NCBI GenBank assembly: GCA_000231825.2
Contig: JH720358.1
Span: forward strand, 157,242-221,241
Length of the DNA: 64,000 nt
Reading direction: 5' to 3'
Source: Tetrahymena elliotti 4EA
Lineage: Eukaryota; Ciliophora; Oligohymenophorea; Hymenostomatida; Tetrahymenidae
In this document: one piece after another, positions 15,067 to 26,966 of the stretch
How the letters are laid out: each line of letters opens with the position of its first letter
Numbering within the stretch: the stretch's first letter is position 1
The notes under the pieces: model-generated
The model's input: the letters and a program-made list of their open reading frames with translations, nothing else
The model's database searches: none
What the model was told of the DNA's origin: nothing
Program-made: the position numbers and the translations under genes

Positions 15067-18000
15067 TCAAGATATTGTTTTGATAGGTACAATACTCTTC
15101 TATATTAATTAGCTTAATTGCTTAATAGAAGGTCTTTAATTTTCATTTTCTTAGAGCATAGACTTAATCATATTGATAAACCATGGGTGGAACTTTTTAT
15201 TTTTAGTAACTTCTTCTAGCTTTTATAAAATTTATTAAGGGGCTGGTTGTTTGAGGACATCTTCTCCATAGAGTAAAAATAGTCCGAGTTTAAAAACTCT
15301 TTTAGACATTCCTTTTTCTATTTCTTCTTTGTCATGACAAAGGTAACAATTAAACATATCTTTTGGGAAAAAATCAATTAACTAAACTATTTCCTTAGGG
15401 AATTTTATCTATGTACTTGATTTATATTAACCTAAGCTCTATTTTGTTAAAAATTATTTAAAAGTATATTTCTCTCGAAATATTAAAATAAAGAAAATTA
15501 CATCTTATTGGCAAAGTTGGTGTTTCTCAATCCTTAATTATAACTTAGGTCTTAGTTTAAAGTTATTTGGAGGAGATATGGGTGATGGCATTTCATTTAA
15601 AATCATATTCTTAGGAGGATATTCTATCTTCCTTCCTACATGATTAGCCTAATCTTCATCTTCTTCATTATTTTATGTTGGAACTTATGAGTTCTTATTA
15701 AAATTATTGTCAGTTTCAATAATAGAACTGAATTTTGACTTTTCATGTCCATTCATTTTTGTGTTTATGCACAAATTTTTTTTCAAATCTCTTATTTTTT
15801 ATCTATCTTAATCATTAATTTCATCATTTTTTTGCTCTTATTCTGCTTAATTTTCTGCCTAATTATTCTCTTCCTCCACTTCTTCTATTCTTTCTGTAAT
15901 ATAAAATAACAAATAAAGTTAATAAAATGAAAACATTTAAATAATTAGAAGTTTTCAACAAAAAATAGATAAATAGTTAACATAATTGAGGTAAGAAATT
16001 ATAATTTTAGTTTTAATTTCAAGAAAGTAACTTATTTAAATAAAAACATATTCAAATTCAAATTATTTATTGAGTATTTTTATTATTTTTGAATCTATTT
16101 ACCTGGTACTTTTATGGGATTAATGAGGGAGTTTTCTCTATTTTTTTTAATTTCTGTAATGATTTTAATTCTTTGGTTTTCTTCTTGTTCTGAGATGGGA
16201 GGGTTGAAAAATTAATTTTTCTGTTATAGTTTCATGGGGGAGTCAGAATAATCTTCTTCTACTGTAGCTATATGAAGGTATTCTTTATTGTTTTCTATAT
16301 CTTCTAATAGAACAATGAGATCTTTTGTGAATTTATACAAGGCTTCAGTTTAAATAGAATAAGATGTTTCATTAGTGGTATCAATATCTTTCATAGATTT
16401 GAGACCATTTAGCTATTAGAATAGATTTGCTTTCATGGATGTTGGTGAAACACCATTTCCTTGGTCATAATCTTAAAGTGATGATAGGGTCTTCATTGGT
16501 CTTTTAGGTAAATTAGTTATTTCTTCTTTTAATTTGATCATTTAGACTCCCTAAGCAGTTTCCATACAAGATGGCATCTTATCAAATTCGGATCCTTTTT
16601 CTGAGAAGAATGGATGGCTTAAGGCATCTTTAGCACTTAATCTTTTTCTTGGATCTTTCAGGAGTAACTTAGCTAACAAATCTAATGCTTCTTAACTAAT
16701 CTATTTTAATTATGATATTTAATATAGTAACTGGCCTTAATTTGATTGTAATCCAATTTACTTATTCATATCTAGCACCAGATAATTATATTTGGCAAAG
16801 CTTATTTTTTTCTAATACTTAAGAAAATTTATTTCCTGGAAAGACGGTTTTGCCTGTTAATCTGTTTAGAAAATATGAAAATTAGAACAAAGAATATTTA
16901 AAAGATTTTTTTACAAAATGTGGAAAATGACTCCAACAGAAAACAAATCGCATTTTTCATCATAACGATGATTTTCTGATTCGTTTGCTAAGATTTCTGG
17001 AGCAACAAAACCTGGAGTACCAACATGAACGTATATGTATTTAGTAGATTTTATAACTTAAGCTAAGCCGAAATCAATAAGTTTTAATTAGCTTAATGCT
17101 CCTGATTAGCTGATGGTAAACATAATGTTTTAAGGTTTTAAGTCACGATGCATAATTCCTTTAGAATGAACATATTCTAAGCCTTTAATTAATTGGCTTA
17201 AAATATGCTTAACCATTTTGTATGAAAATTAAGGATTTTTATATTTAGCTATTTCTTATGACAAAGATTTAGATTCATCAAGAAGTTCTGTCAAAATATA
17301 GTATCCATTAGTATCTTAAAAACAAGCGACTAATTTTAAACAGTTTGGATGGTCTAATTACCGGAGAATATTTAATTCATTATCTAATGCAGCCTATTTG
17401 GATATAGTATATGAAAAAATTAAATTTTCTTACATTGCAAAATATCAAAATATGTGGTAATTTTTTTATTACACTTAATTAATATTTGATAAGACTGGAT
17501 GTAAATTCTATTAATTATTTTTTTATTCAAAAAATTTTGTGTTACTTACAGGTATTATAAAATTAATGCATAAATTTATGATGAATTGCAATTTGATACA
17601 GCGATTTAATAAATCAATAAATAAGTAAGTGACTTATTTAGGCTGTTTAATATTTAGAGCTTATAATCCTAAAAATCTATCTTTGAATTAAATTTAAAGA
17701 TTTTTCAATTTTTTCTTCTTCTTGCTAATGAAAAAAATATTACATTGATAGTAATTACTTTACAAAATAATTGGTTTACATTTGTAAAATATAATTCATG
17801 CACCAATTCCTCATATTTGAATAATACTAAAATATATGCTTATTGCTTTTTGATAAACCAACCAAATTAATTCTAATGTTAAGTTTATTTGCATAAAATA
17901 GATAGAAACTACCAAAACTCTGATTTAATTGAAGTAAATTTTAGGTTAGTAAGTTAAAGATAAGACTCGTTTATAAAAGATCTATTTATCTTGAAAATTG

Positions 18001-19015
18001 ATAAAAATTTTGCTAATTATCTAAGCTTATTTTTAAGCTCTAAAAACTATTAAAAATCTATTTTTTAATGAACTATTTTGAATCCTTACACTCAATGTAA
18101 AGCGAATGATTCGTTTGAATGGTTTTATTCAATTTTCTTTACGATTTTATATTAGCTCTATAATTATCTTCAAAGTAGATAAAAAATTATTTAACATTTT
18201 ACCTCGCTATCATCAATGTCTTTCATTTTTCTCTTGTGTAAGTATTTAACTGCAAATAACTCACCTGTATCTTTTCTCTTTACCTTGTAAACCTTTAATT
18301 TATATAAAATATTTTCAAATAAACCTTTGCTACTTATTTAATTTTGTTAGTTAGATTTTGTATCTTTATCTTTTGTTTGATTGATTGATTGATTGTTTTT
18401 AGATAACTAGACTCAAATTTATTTTGAAAAACTAATAAAGGAAGAGTATGGAGATAATTTTACTTTGGCATATTTTCCCTTTCCTATTTTGGTAATAATT
18501 TCATATTCATTAAGGAAGTCTGCTTGGAAGATTTGTTTTTATAGAAAATCTAAAAGACAGGTCATAATTATATTGTCACCATAAAATTGTGTAATGCTTT
18601 CGTCTTTTTCATTCAAAATACTAAATCCGATTGCCTTTTCTTTAAAAGGACGATCAATCTTTTTAGGGTTATAAATCCACTTAATGGTAAATCTAGTGTT
18701 AAGTTTAATTATCTTTTCAGGCTTTTTTTGATATGGTTCCTATTTATAATTTAAAAAATATTATACTAACTGCAGTAGCTACTACTATTAGTTTTATTTT
18801 ATTAAGAAAAGATACATGATCTATAGATAGATCAATTGGCGCAAAGTGTGTATTTGAATGAGAAATGAATTAATAAAATTTACTTTGCAAACAATGATTT
18901 TGTCTTTAGCAAAATAAACATATCTAAGAACTGAATGCAAAAACTTCCTTTTTGTTAGTCTAACTTCAAAGGAGCAATCTGAATAATCATATCCTCCCCT
19001 TTTGTCAATATTCAT
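15067..19015 (-). CDS. CAMK-like Ser/Thr protein kinase with PH-like N-terminus and kinase-like tail
   Basis: Predicted 812 aa in eight exons: 18884-19015, 18464-18739, 18203-18292, 16915-17393, 16762-16861, 16103-16700, 15502-15893 and 15067-15438. All phases agree. Residues 1-120 resemble a pleckstrin-homology-type fold preceding the kinase, a common ciliate layout. The kinase domain (about 125-420) has the glycine loop GKGKYAK, lysine K152 (FAVKYL), catalytic HRDLKPQN (248-255), DFG (273-275), APE (297-299) and DPRKRLSAKDALSHPFF, so it should be active; the family looks CAMK/CDPK-like but no EF-hands follow. A low-complexity Glu/Lys/Asn linker (about 430-690) leads to a tail with VFKLGLFLL and SMLQENENQRPSIKQL, reminiscent of a degenerate second kinase C-lobe. 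The 809-nt intron 17394-18202 is unusually long for this window. Confidence 0.93.
18376..18396. repeat. GATT tetranucleotide microsatellite in kinase intron
   Basis: About five uninterrupted ttga units inside the 171-nt intron 18293-18463. A simple slippage repeat. Confidence 0.8.
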
Positions 19016-20167
19016 ACTTAAAAAATGCCAAAATAAAATAAGAGATAGATAGATAGATAGTTTTTTTCAATGATTGATTGATTGACAATGAATTTTTTAA
19101 TTAATTAATTAGCTAATCTTTATATGTTAATCTACAAATATATTAACCTAATATCTTAATTTATTAATTTTTTTCAGTGCTAACTTTTTATTTCTTACAA
19201 TATTATTTTTTTTAATTTTTATGTAAATACAATTAATTATCTTTGTTCCCTGATTATCTTTAATCTTTAAAAGCTCTTACTTACTTATTAAATGGCAATA
19301 ATCAATAAATAAATCAATCAATTACTTATTTATTTATTATCAAATTCTTTACAATATACAATCCACTTCTATTAGAATCCAAAAAGTTTTTCAGCCAATA
19401 ATTATTTCTAATAATATCAATGCTTACAGAAGTAGGATAGAACCTGCTCTTACTTTATTACTTATTTATTTTTAATACTTTTAAAATATTTATTGTAATC
19501 TTATTAGATAGAAGCTTATTATCCTCTTATCGATTCTTTTTACCCAATTAATTATTAAAATCTCTTTCTTTCAACTTTTAATTAATAATCAGGATTAAAA
19601 ATACATCTCACTCACTTTCTTTTTCAATTTTTTTTTTAAGGCTTAAAACAACTATCCTTTTTTTTAATTTCCCAAGCAGAAATCCCAAAATAAATTCAAA
19701 TAAAATTCTACAAATTTTCCTTTCTTATTTTTTAAATATTTGCCTCTAATTTAAATTTTATGAACTTTTTTAACAAACTAATGTAATAATTAATAAGTAA
19801 ATATTGCCTATTTGATATTTACAAAAATCGCTTCTAATAATAAATTTTAAACATTATTAAATACCTACCAGCTTTGACGTAATACAATCGATACATAATT
19901 TAATATTACCAAATTAGATATTTATCTTTGTTAGAAATTAATAAAACAAAACTTAAATGTTAACAAATACACACAATTTATTGTAAATAATCAATACTAT
20001 TAAATCTCTTAAAATTATTCATTTTAATTTTAGATTAATTTCTAGGATACTAAGTAATAGTGGAAATTTATGTTAGAAAGAATTAATTGGATCAGTATCA
20101 GATTAAGAAATTATTATGATAGTTCTTGGTTATAGAATTTCAATCTTTAAGCTCACAAAAACTATTC
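19016..20167. other. Intergenic region upstream of kinase
   Basis: About 1.15 kb between the kinase start (minus strand) and the Iml1 stop (minus strand). It carries GATA repeats at about 19043-19059 and GATT repeats at 19071-19084, then featureless A+T-rich DNA. It probably contains the kinase promoter and the 3' UTR of the next gene. Confidence 0.5.
19043..19084. repeat. GATA and GATT microsatellites
   Basis: Four to five gata units followed after about 12 bases by three to four gatt units, directly upstream of the kinase start codon. Confidence 0.8.
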
Positions 20168-23100
20168 TCACTAGGACTAATCTGATTTAATTTATTCTGG
20201 AGCAGCAGTAGGGCTCAAATGAAAGTGAATCTAATTTAACTAGTCTGCTTTGTTTTAAATTATTTGATATAAATTCTTAAAATCGCTCTAGTCTTATTCG
20301 TCATTAAAATCTACATTCTCTTTCATCAGTACATTATTATCCTAATAAAAAAAATGTTGACCATTCTAAATTGTATTTGTTTATATTTTACTTGATAAGA
20401 TAAAAACACTTAGCCTATACCCTTGTAATGCAAGAATGTATTAGGGTTAGTTACATCAGGGCAGAAATCGTGCTCTATGATAAAGTCTTTCAAGTCATTC
20501 AGTATCTATGAATTTAAGACTTTAATTGGGGTAGAGTAATCAAGACCTAATTAAAATCTAAAAATAGATTCATTTATAAACTACATATAATGCATTTATA
20601 ATGAATTGGGTCTAGTCAATTAATTTATGCTCTTTATGAATTCTGAGATAATGCTACTTGGGAAACTCAACCAATAAATATGCTTGATATTTAGTTTAAA
20701 AAAATATTAATTTTTATGATTATTTTAGCAATAAATTTAAATAATAATTGCTCAATTTGCCATTAATAAATTGAAGCTTTATTTATTTTTTGTTTAAATT
20801 AGAATTTATTAATTTTAGATAGAAATTTATTCTTTTTTAATGGTTAAAAAAATTACAATTCTAAAGACTCCATCGGGGATATAATTCTTTTAGAATTAAA
20901 CAATAAAGAAATCTAAGCAATTAATGTCTTTATTTGAAAATGACTTAGCACTAACTGTTTGTTCATAATATTAGTTCTTATCAAATGTTCCATAGTTTAT
21001 CATTGTGTTATTTATTTAAGTTGCAGTTGAGACTCCTAATTAATCAACAGAATCTATTAAATTTAAGCTGTTATTTAGCTAATTAACATTTAACAAACTA
21101 TTATTAGCATTATGAGAAACTTAAGTGTTCCAATTCTAAGAGTAGTTGCTTAACATACTAAAATTGAATTTTTCATTGAAATTTTCTAAAGCAACAGCCT
21201 TTTAATCTGGATTCTTTTTAACTATTTCTAAAAGATTCTTTCTGAAAGAGCTAAGGAAATTTTCAAAGTTTTATTTCAGTTTTTCAATGCTGCCTGGATT
21301 TTATCTGACTAAGTAAGAGTCTGTAGGAGATATTTACAAGCAGATTTTTTTAGAGCATTCATTCATTATACTTTAAATGCTTGGCTCTTCATTCTTACCA
21401 ATAAGTAAATCATAATTCTTCAATTTATCTTAAATACCTTCTGTTTACAACAATTGTTGTTTCTTCAAAAGCTTACCGCTTTTATCATCAAAGATCAAGA
21501 ATTTATACAGTATCTTTTATGCGTTAAGAATTAGAATATTAATTTATTTTGTCTATCAACTTAAAAAATAATTGATAGATTTTTTTTACTTATTTCTGGC
21601 AATTATTAATGATAAATATTATAAATTAATCAGTAAATATATCTTAGTAATATCTTAAATAAATAAATAAATTTAACTCCCCTCCTTAAAAAACTAGATG
21701 ATTTTCATTTAGTTATTAAAAAGTTTTTGAAGGATTATTTTGATTGTTAATTCGGTTTGGTAGAAAAAAAAGTAAAAATAAAAACTATACTGAAGGTATT
21801 GAATCTGTGCTATTATTTGGTTCTTATTTCTTTTTCTTCTTTTGTATCTTTTCATGATCGATAAGAGTGATATTTTGACTTGCATCATCAAACTTTATAA
21901 ATTGATAATAGTTTCCTCTAATTAATTTTATCTCCTTCAATGCTTGTGGTTTATGAAGTTAATTTTCTTTGTTTTCTATGATAATTTAAAAGTTCTATTT
22001 TTATTTTAAATATTAAAAAATTATTCAATAATCATTAAATTTATTTAATCTACATTTGCTAATCTGTACCCAACAATAGCTTCCAAGAAATGATTAGCAT
22101 CCTCATGAAATTTCTACAGAGGTTTACCTTTTTGATATCTATATGGTTAGTAATTTGTGAATATAGGAGGTAAAAATGGAATAACAATGCTCTTCCAGAA
22201 TCTTTCTATTTCAAATAAAAGCTGCAACTAAGCATTTTAAACCCTATTATACCATTATTTTAATTTAATTAAAAATATCAAATACTGTGCAAATTTATCT
22301 CAATAAATTTAAATAAATCAAACTATAAATGAATTTATTTTGTTCATGCATTCTTTAAATTTTAAATGATTTTGTTGAAAATAATTAAATTTTAAAGGTC
22401 TTTTCAGAAAGTGTTTCATAAAAATTAATTTAAACATTTCTATTATTTTGTTATTAATTTAATAACATAAAAATCGTTTAATATTTAGAGTTTGAATTTC
22501 TTGTTATTTTTAATTAAAACTCAAAATAATTTAAATAAATTAAGAAAAATCTCTTTTTTTAGAATAAATCTACCATTAAAATTTTAAGGTAAAATTAGGT
22601 CTCTTATCTTGGCTAAGATTTTTATTGTTTTTTAAGTTTAAAGAAAAGTTATCTTAAAATAGCTTAATTTTTTTTATTCTTTAATAAATAGGAATTTATT
22701 AAAAAGATCTAATAATGAGTTAGATATTAGACAAATAAAAATTATTTTGATTTTTTTTCTTCAAAATGCATTTTAAAAAAATAAAAGAAATACTTGATTT
22801 TTTGTTAGATAGTTAGATTAGAAGGAATTTGCTAAAATAAACTTAGTTATCCAATTTATGGCTTCAAGTAATGAGAGTCATCAATATTCATTTATACATT
22901 TTCGAAATCTCTTTTTGTCTTTTCATCGTAATTGTTTAAAAGCCACTGCATTTTACTAGTTAAGTAAGCCAATTCTAGTCTAGACCTGTTATGTGATTTA
23001 GTTTATTGCTAGTCTTCTTTTTCAGGAAAAAGTTCTCTGTTTATTAGAGATGAAAATTTTCTAAATTATCTTAGATTAATAATTTTATTACGTATTTTGT

Positions 23101-26100
23101 TTTTCTTATGGGTTTTGTATCATTGAAGTAGAATGGGACTGAGGAGAAGAGGCTAAATTAAATTATGGTTCTTCTCTTTAACTATAGTTAACATCTTTTC
23201 TCACATAATCATATGTATTAAAGATATTTGATTGATTATCAATATCTTAATTAAATATATCAGCCTAAAAAGTGCTACTTGAAACATATTTTTATTAGCC
23301 TTAAATTGGATTAATGGTAGGGCTAAGTGACATACTGTTTGAAATACTGCTTGCACAATAATCATCTTTAGTTTCATCACCACTAAATTAATTGTTGTAA
23401 AAAGGCTGACTGAAATTTGTTGATAAATTAAAATTATTTGATTAGTGTCTGACTAATTTTATTTCATTTGTCTTATTTTCACCAACTTGTACTAAATATT
23501 CATAAGTAATTTTAATTAAATTTCATATTAATAAACTTCTAAAATATTTATTTGACAAAATCAACTTAAATTTTTACTGGATTGCAGCTTGAATATTTCT
23601 TCATCTTATTTTTTTACATCTTGTAAAATTAAATGTCTTTAAGATTTAAATGAAATGGATATATTTTCTTCATTTTAATGCTTAGACTCTATCAACCTTT
23701 TAACTAAATTTTACACTTTCTAATTTAGATCGTTTTAAGGAGGTTCAAGCTTATTTTATTCAATAGCCTTAACAGTCATATAATTTATTTCCTTCAAACG
23801 GAAATCTTCCTTAAAGAATTTAGTCTAAAGAGAAAATATAGGATCTATATACATTGAAGAATAAACAAGTTCATGACCTAGAATTTTATAAAAATTTTAG
23901 TAAAATTCAAAATATAACTTAGAAATAATTACATTTCATAGCATCATCAGTTAAGTTGCTTTTGCATATCCAGTAAGGCTAAGCAGTTTTTATAGAATTT
24001 ATTTAACTTTATCTATTTTAGAATTGCTGGTTTAATTCATTGTTAAAAATATAGTGATACTCATGATTACACTTCAATTCTATTTTTATATTTTTTTAAT
24101 TATTTTTTAGAATTTATCAAGTATATTTTTAAAAGTGAATAACTAACTAATCATTCATTATGATATTTTAAAAAACTACTATTTTTCTTAAATTTTATCT
24201 TAAAATTACTCACTGAGTTAAGATGGATTAATAATTAAGAAAATTTGGAAGTTAGTATAGTTACTTTATTTAAAAAATATGTATTTTTAGAAAAATCTTC
24301 TAAAATAATAGCTTTTAAGGGAAGGTTAAAGATTTTTTAAATATTGTTTTCATAACAAGATTATTTAAAAATAAATATTTAATTAATAATTTTTAATGTT
24401 TCAGATATTGATAATATTATGTTAATTTATTAAATTAAATAAAAAGAAAATTGAGTTGATTACTTAAATTTGGAAAAAGCTCTTCAAGTTTTTAATTATC
24501 TAATTTAGTTAGATTGTTTAAATTATCACTAAACTGAATAAATCCTTAGTAGCTTCTAAAATACTCAGGTAACTTTGGCATAAGCTCACAATGGAATTGT
24601 TTATCTTAAATCATGGAATTCTCTATACATGTATAAAGTAAATATTCCTAATACTCTTACTTCCTTATTATATCTTAAGATTCTTAAACAGTTTTATTTT
24701 ATGGACTTATAGGAAAAATAATCTAAGTTGCTATTTGTGAGGCATAAGTTTCTCTAAGAGATACCTAAGTACAACGAATATCATGAAGCAATAAAAGATT
24801 CTTTAGCATTTTGTATAAGCCTTAGTCTGAATAGTACCTTGTATCACCACAAGTGATATTTATAATATTATGACCTGTTTCTGTTAATGATCTTGATATG
24901 TAATGCTTTGTGAACTATAAAGCAACAACACTTAAAGCTTCTAAAAAGTTAGATTTATAACTGTATGAAAGCTCACATTCTATTGGATAACATTCAATTT
25001 TTCTTTAATGTCTAATAGCTCCTTATCTCCTGGAAATGTGACTACTTTCTCTTTTTATTTATTTAGAGCTAGTTTCCTAGTGAACAGTCACAGTATTAAT
25101 TTTAAGTGACTTTATCTCTAATTTATAATTTTATTTTTGATATATTTTATTTTAATAATTTTTTCATTTTAAAGTTGATTTATTAATATTTTATCAATCT
25201 AAAGCAAAACCTTTAATTTTAACTTAAATTTATTTGAATTTATTTATCCTAAAAATATTTAATAAAAAGAGGAATTTAAGTTTAAAGGTTTTTATATTTT
25301 AATCTTTTCATTTGCTGAACGTAGTATTTTTTTAATAGTTAATTTTTGGATGTAATATTATTTATTCTAAAAATGTTTAATAAAAAGAGGACTTCGTCAT
25401 TTTGAAGCTTTTATATTTTATAATTTCAAAAGAATATTTCCAATTTTTGAAAAACCTAAAATTTTTCATGAATTACCATTTCCAGTGTTCAACAAATTGG
25501 GAGAAGAATTGCTTTGGTGAATGTCAGAATTAGATAGATATTAATTATAACTTTAAATTATTTTTGTTGTAATTGGGTTGACATTCTTTTTCCAATTAAT
25601 GACAGATAAAAACTCATTAAAAGCATGCCATATTTAGCTTAAGTTTTTTTCTATGTTCTTTTAACCTAATTTGAGGACAGTCTTTCTATAGACATCTTAG
25701 AAAACTTATCTGTCACTATTAATTTAGAAACAACTTTAAGAATCTTAAAAGCCAGATATAGCCCCAGTATCTTTAGCTTTAAGGTCAATCTTAATAATAA
25801 ATTCAAGTAAAATATTAGAATTTCTAAAAATAAATATTTACTAACTCCTTGTAAGCTTACTCTAAGCTATTAAATTATGGGTAGAAAAGTCTTCCGTATA
25901 GTATAATATCTAAATTATGATTTGTATTGAAGTATAGACATCTTGAAAAGAAAACTCTTAAAAATTTGTAAACCTTTTCCCAGTATATTTCTCCATAGCC
26001 ATCGAACTCAAATATTTCTTTGTTCATTTCAATCTATTTAAATGAATACTTATTTATTATTTTAAATGCTAAATAAAATCATTTACAAGTATTGAGTATC

Positions 26101-26966
26101 TTGAGCTTTAACTTCTGTATATCTTTTTCGTTTATGAAGTGATAAAACCAGAATAAACAATTTTATCATTTTTCATCATATTCATACACAAAAGACGCAT
26201 ACCATTATAATTTATAATTTTATTTGTATAGACAACCATATTATCCAAGTATTAATCTATATTCCTTAAATCTCTTCTTGAAATAAATTAATCCTTAAAA
26301 GATACTTCAACAAAACTAAGAGAGTATGTTTCTACTTCTTATTAACTAATTTATTTTATAGTGTCCTATTCATTTAAAAAAATAAAATTAACTCTCATAC
26401 CCATTTAACATAGTCTTTGGCTAGTAAATAAATTAATCAGTATTCAGCCAATTTTTCAACCAAGATTAAAAAATAAACTACCTCAAATTTATGATTTTGC
26501 AATTGAATCTAAAACAAGTTTGTTAATCTTCTTTAAATGGATATTTCAAAACCAGTATTCTATGGCTTAAAACTTTTTTAATTAACTTCCACTATAAAAT
26601 TCTTTTCTTTATCTGTTCCTATTTGCAAATAAACCTTCCTCTTATTTTTCACTTGCTCCTTCAGTTAAGAATAATTTTCTTCAGAAATGAGAATATCCTC
26701 CTAAGATTTATTTCATTTATTTGTAAGTTATTATTGAGTATGTTATTTTGTATTAAAAAATATTTTTATTTACCTCTTCCTCTTGGGGGTGAGTGTTGAT
26801 AAACAACCTCTTCTCAAATTAATTTTTTTCATCCTCTTTAGGTTTATTTTCTGGCTTTTTAAAGATGTTTCCAAATCTGTTTTTTAAGACTAATATTTGA
26901 ACATTGATGTAATTAAGAAAAATTATTCATTAAGTCTTTTAAAATATTTACACTGCTGTCTGTTCA
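20168..26966 (-). CDS. IML1: Iml1/DEPDC5 homologue, GATOR1 subunit (Rag GTPase-activating protein)
   Basis: Exons: 26951-26966 (16-nt first exon), 26774-26889, 26482-26700, 26087-26365, 25842-26033, 25477-25789, 24464-25117, 23933-24079, 23578-23877, 23092-23491, 23036 down to an unresolved donor (about 22840 or lower), 22054-22298, 21791-21994, 20857-21552, 20392-20682 and 20168-20341. Length is about 1,450-1,650 aa. Family hallmarks: FVEVSFKDQFISRRD with TKKIYRSQSSRYSIL and MNKEIFEFDGYGEIYWEK (N-terminal Iml1 domain), TGHNIINITCGD (SABA-preceding region), EAIVGYRLANNFQIII and RGNYYQFIKFDD, then a C-terminal part with IYWLSFP and FLHYKGIGQVFL. In other eukaryotes Iml1 with Npr2/Npr3 restrains TORC1 on amino-acid starvation at the lysosome/vacuole. 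A DEP domain is not apparent between the last two regions. The 359-nt intron 25118-25476 holds a duplicated segment. Confidence 0.88.
25246..25432. repeat. Duplicated ~70-bp segment inside an Iml1 intron
   Basis: The string taaaaatatttaataaaaag plus agga near 25249 recurs as taaaaatgtttaataaaaag plus agga near 25367, 118 bp apart; each is followed by a similar tttttatattttaat-like stretch. Both lie in the 359-nt intron 25118-25476. Confidence 0.65.

Noticed and set aside
17854..17863. TAAACCAACC, the first ten bases of the Tetrahymena chromosome breakage sequence
   Set aside because: The following bases (AAATT) do not match the Cbs 3' half, and it lies inside the 809-nt kinase intron within one continuous gene.
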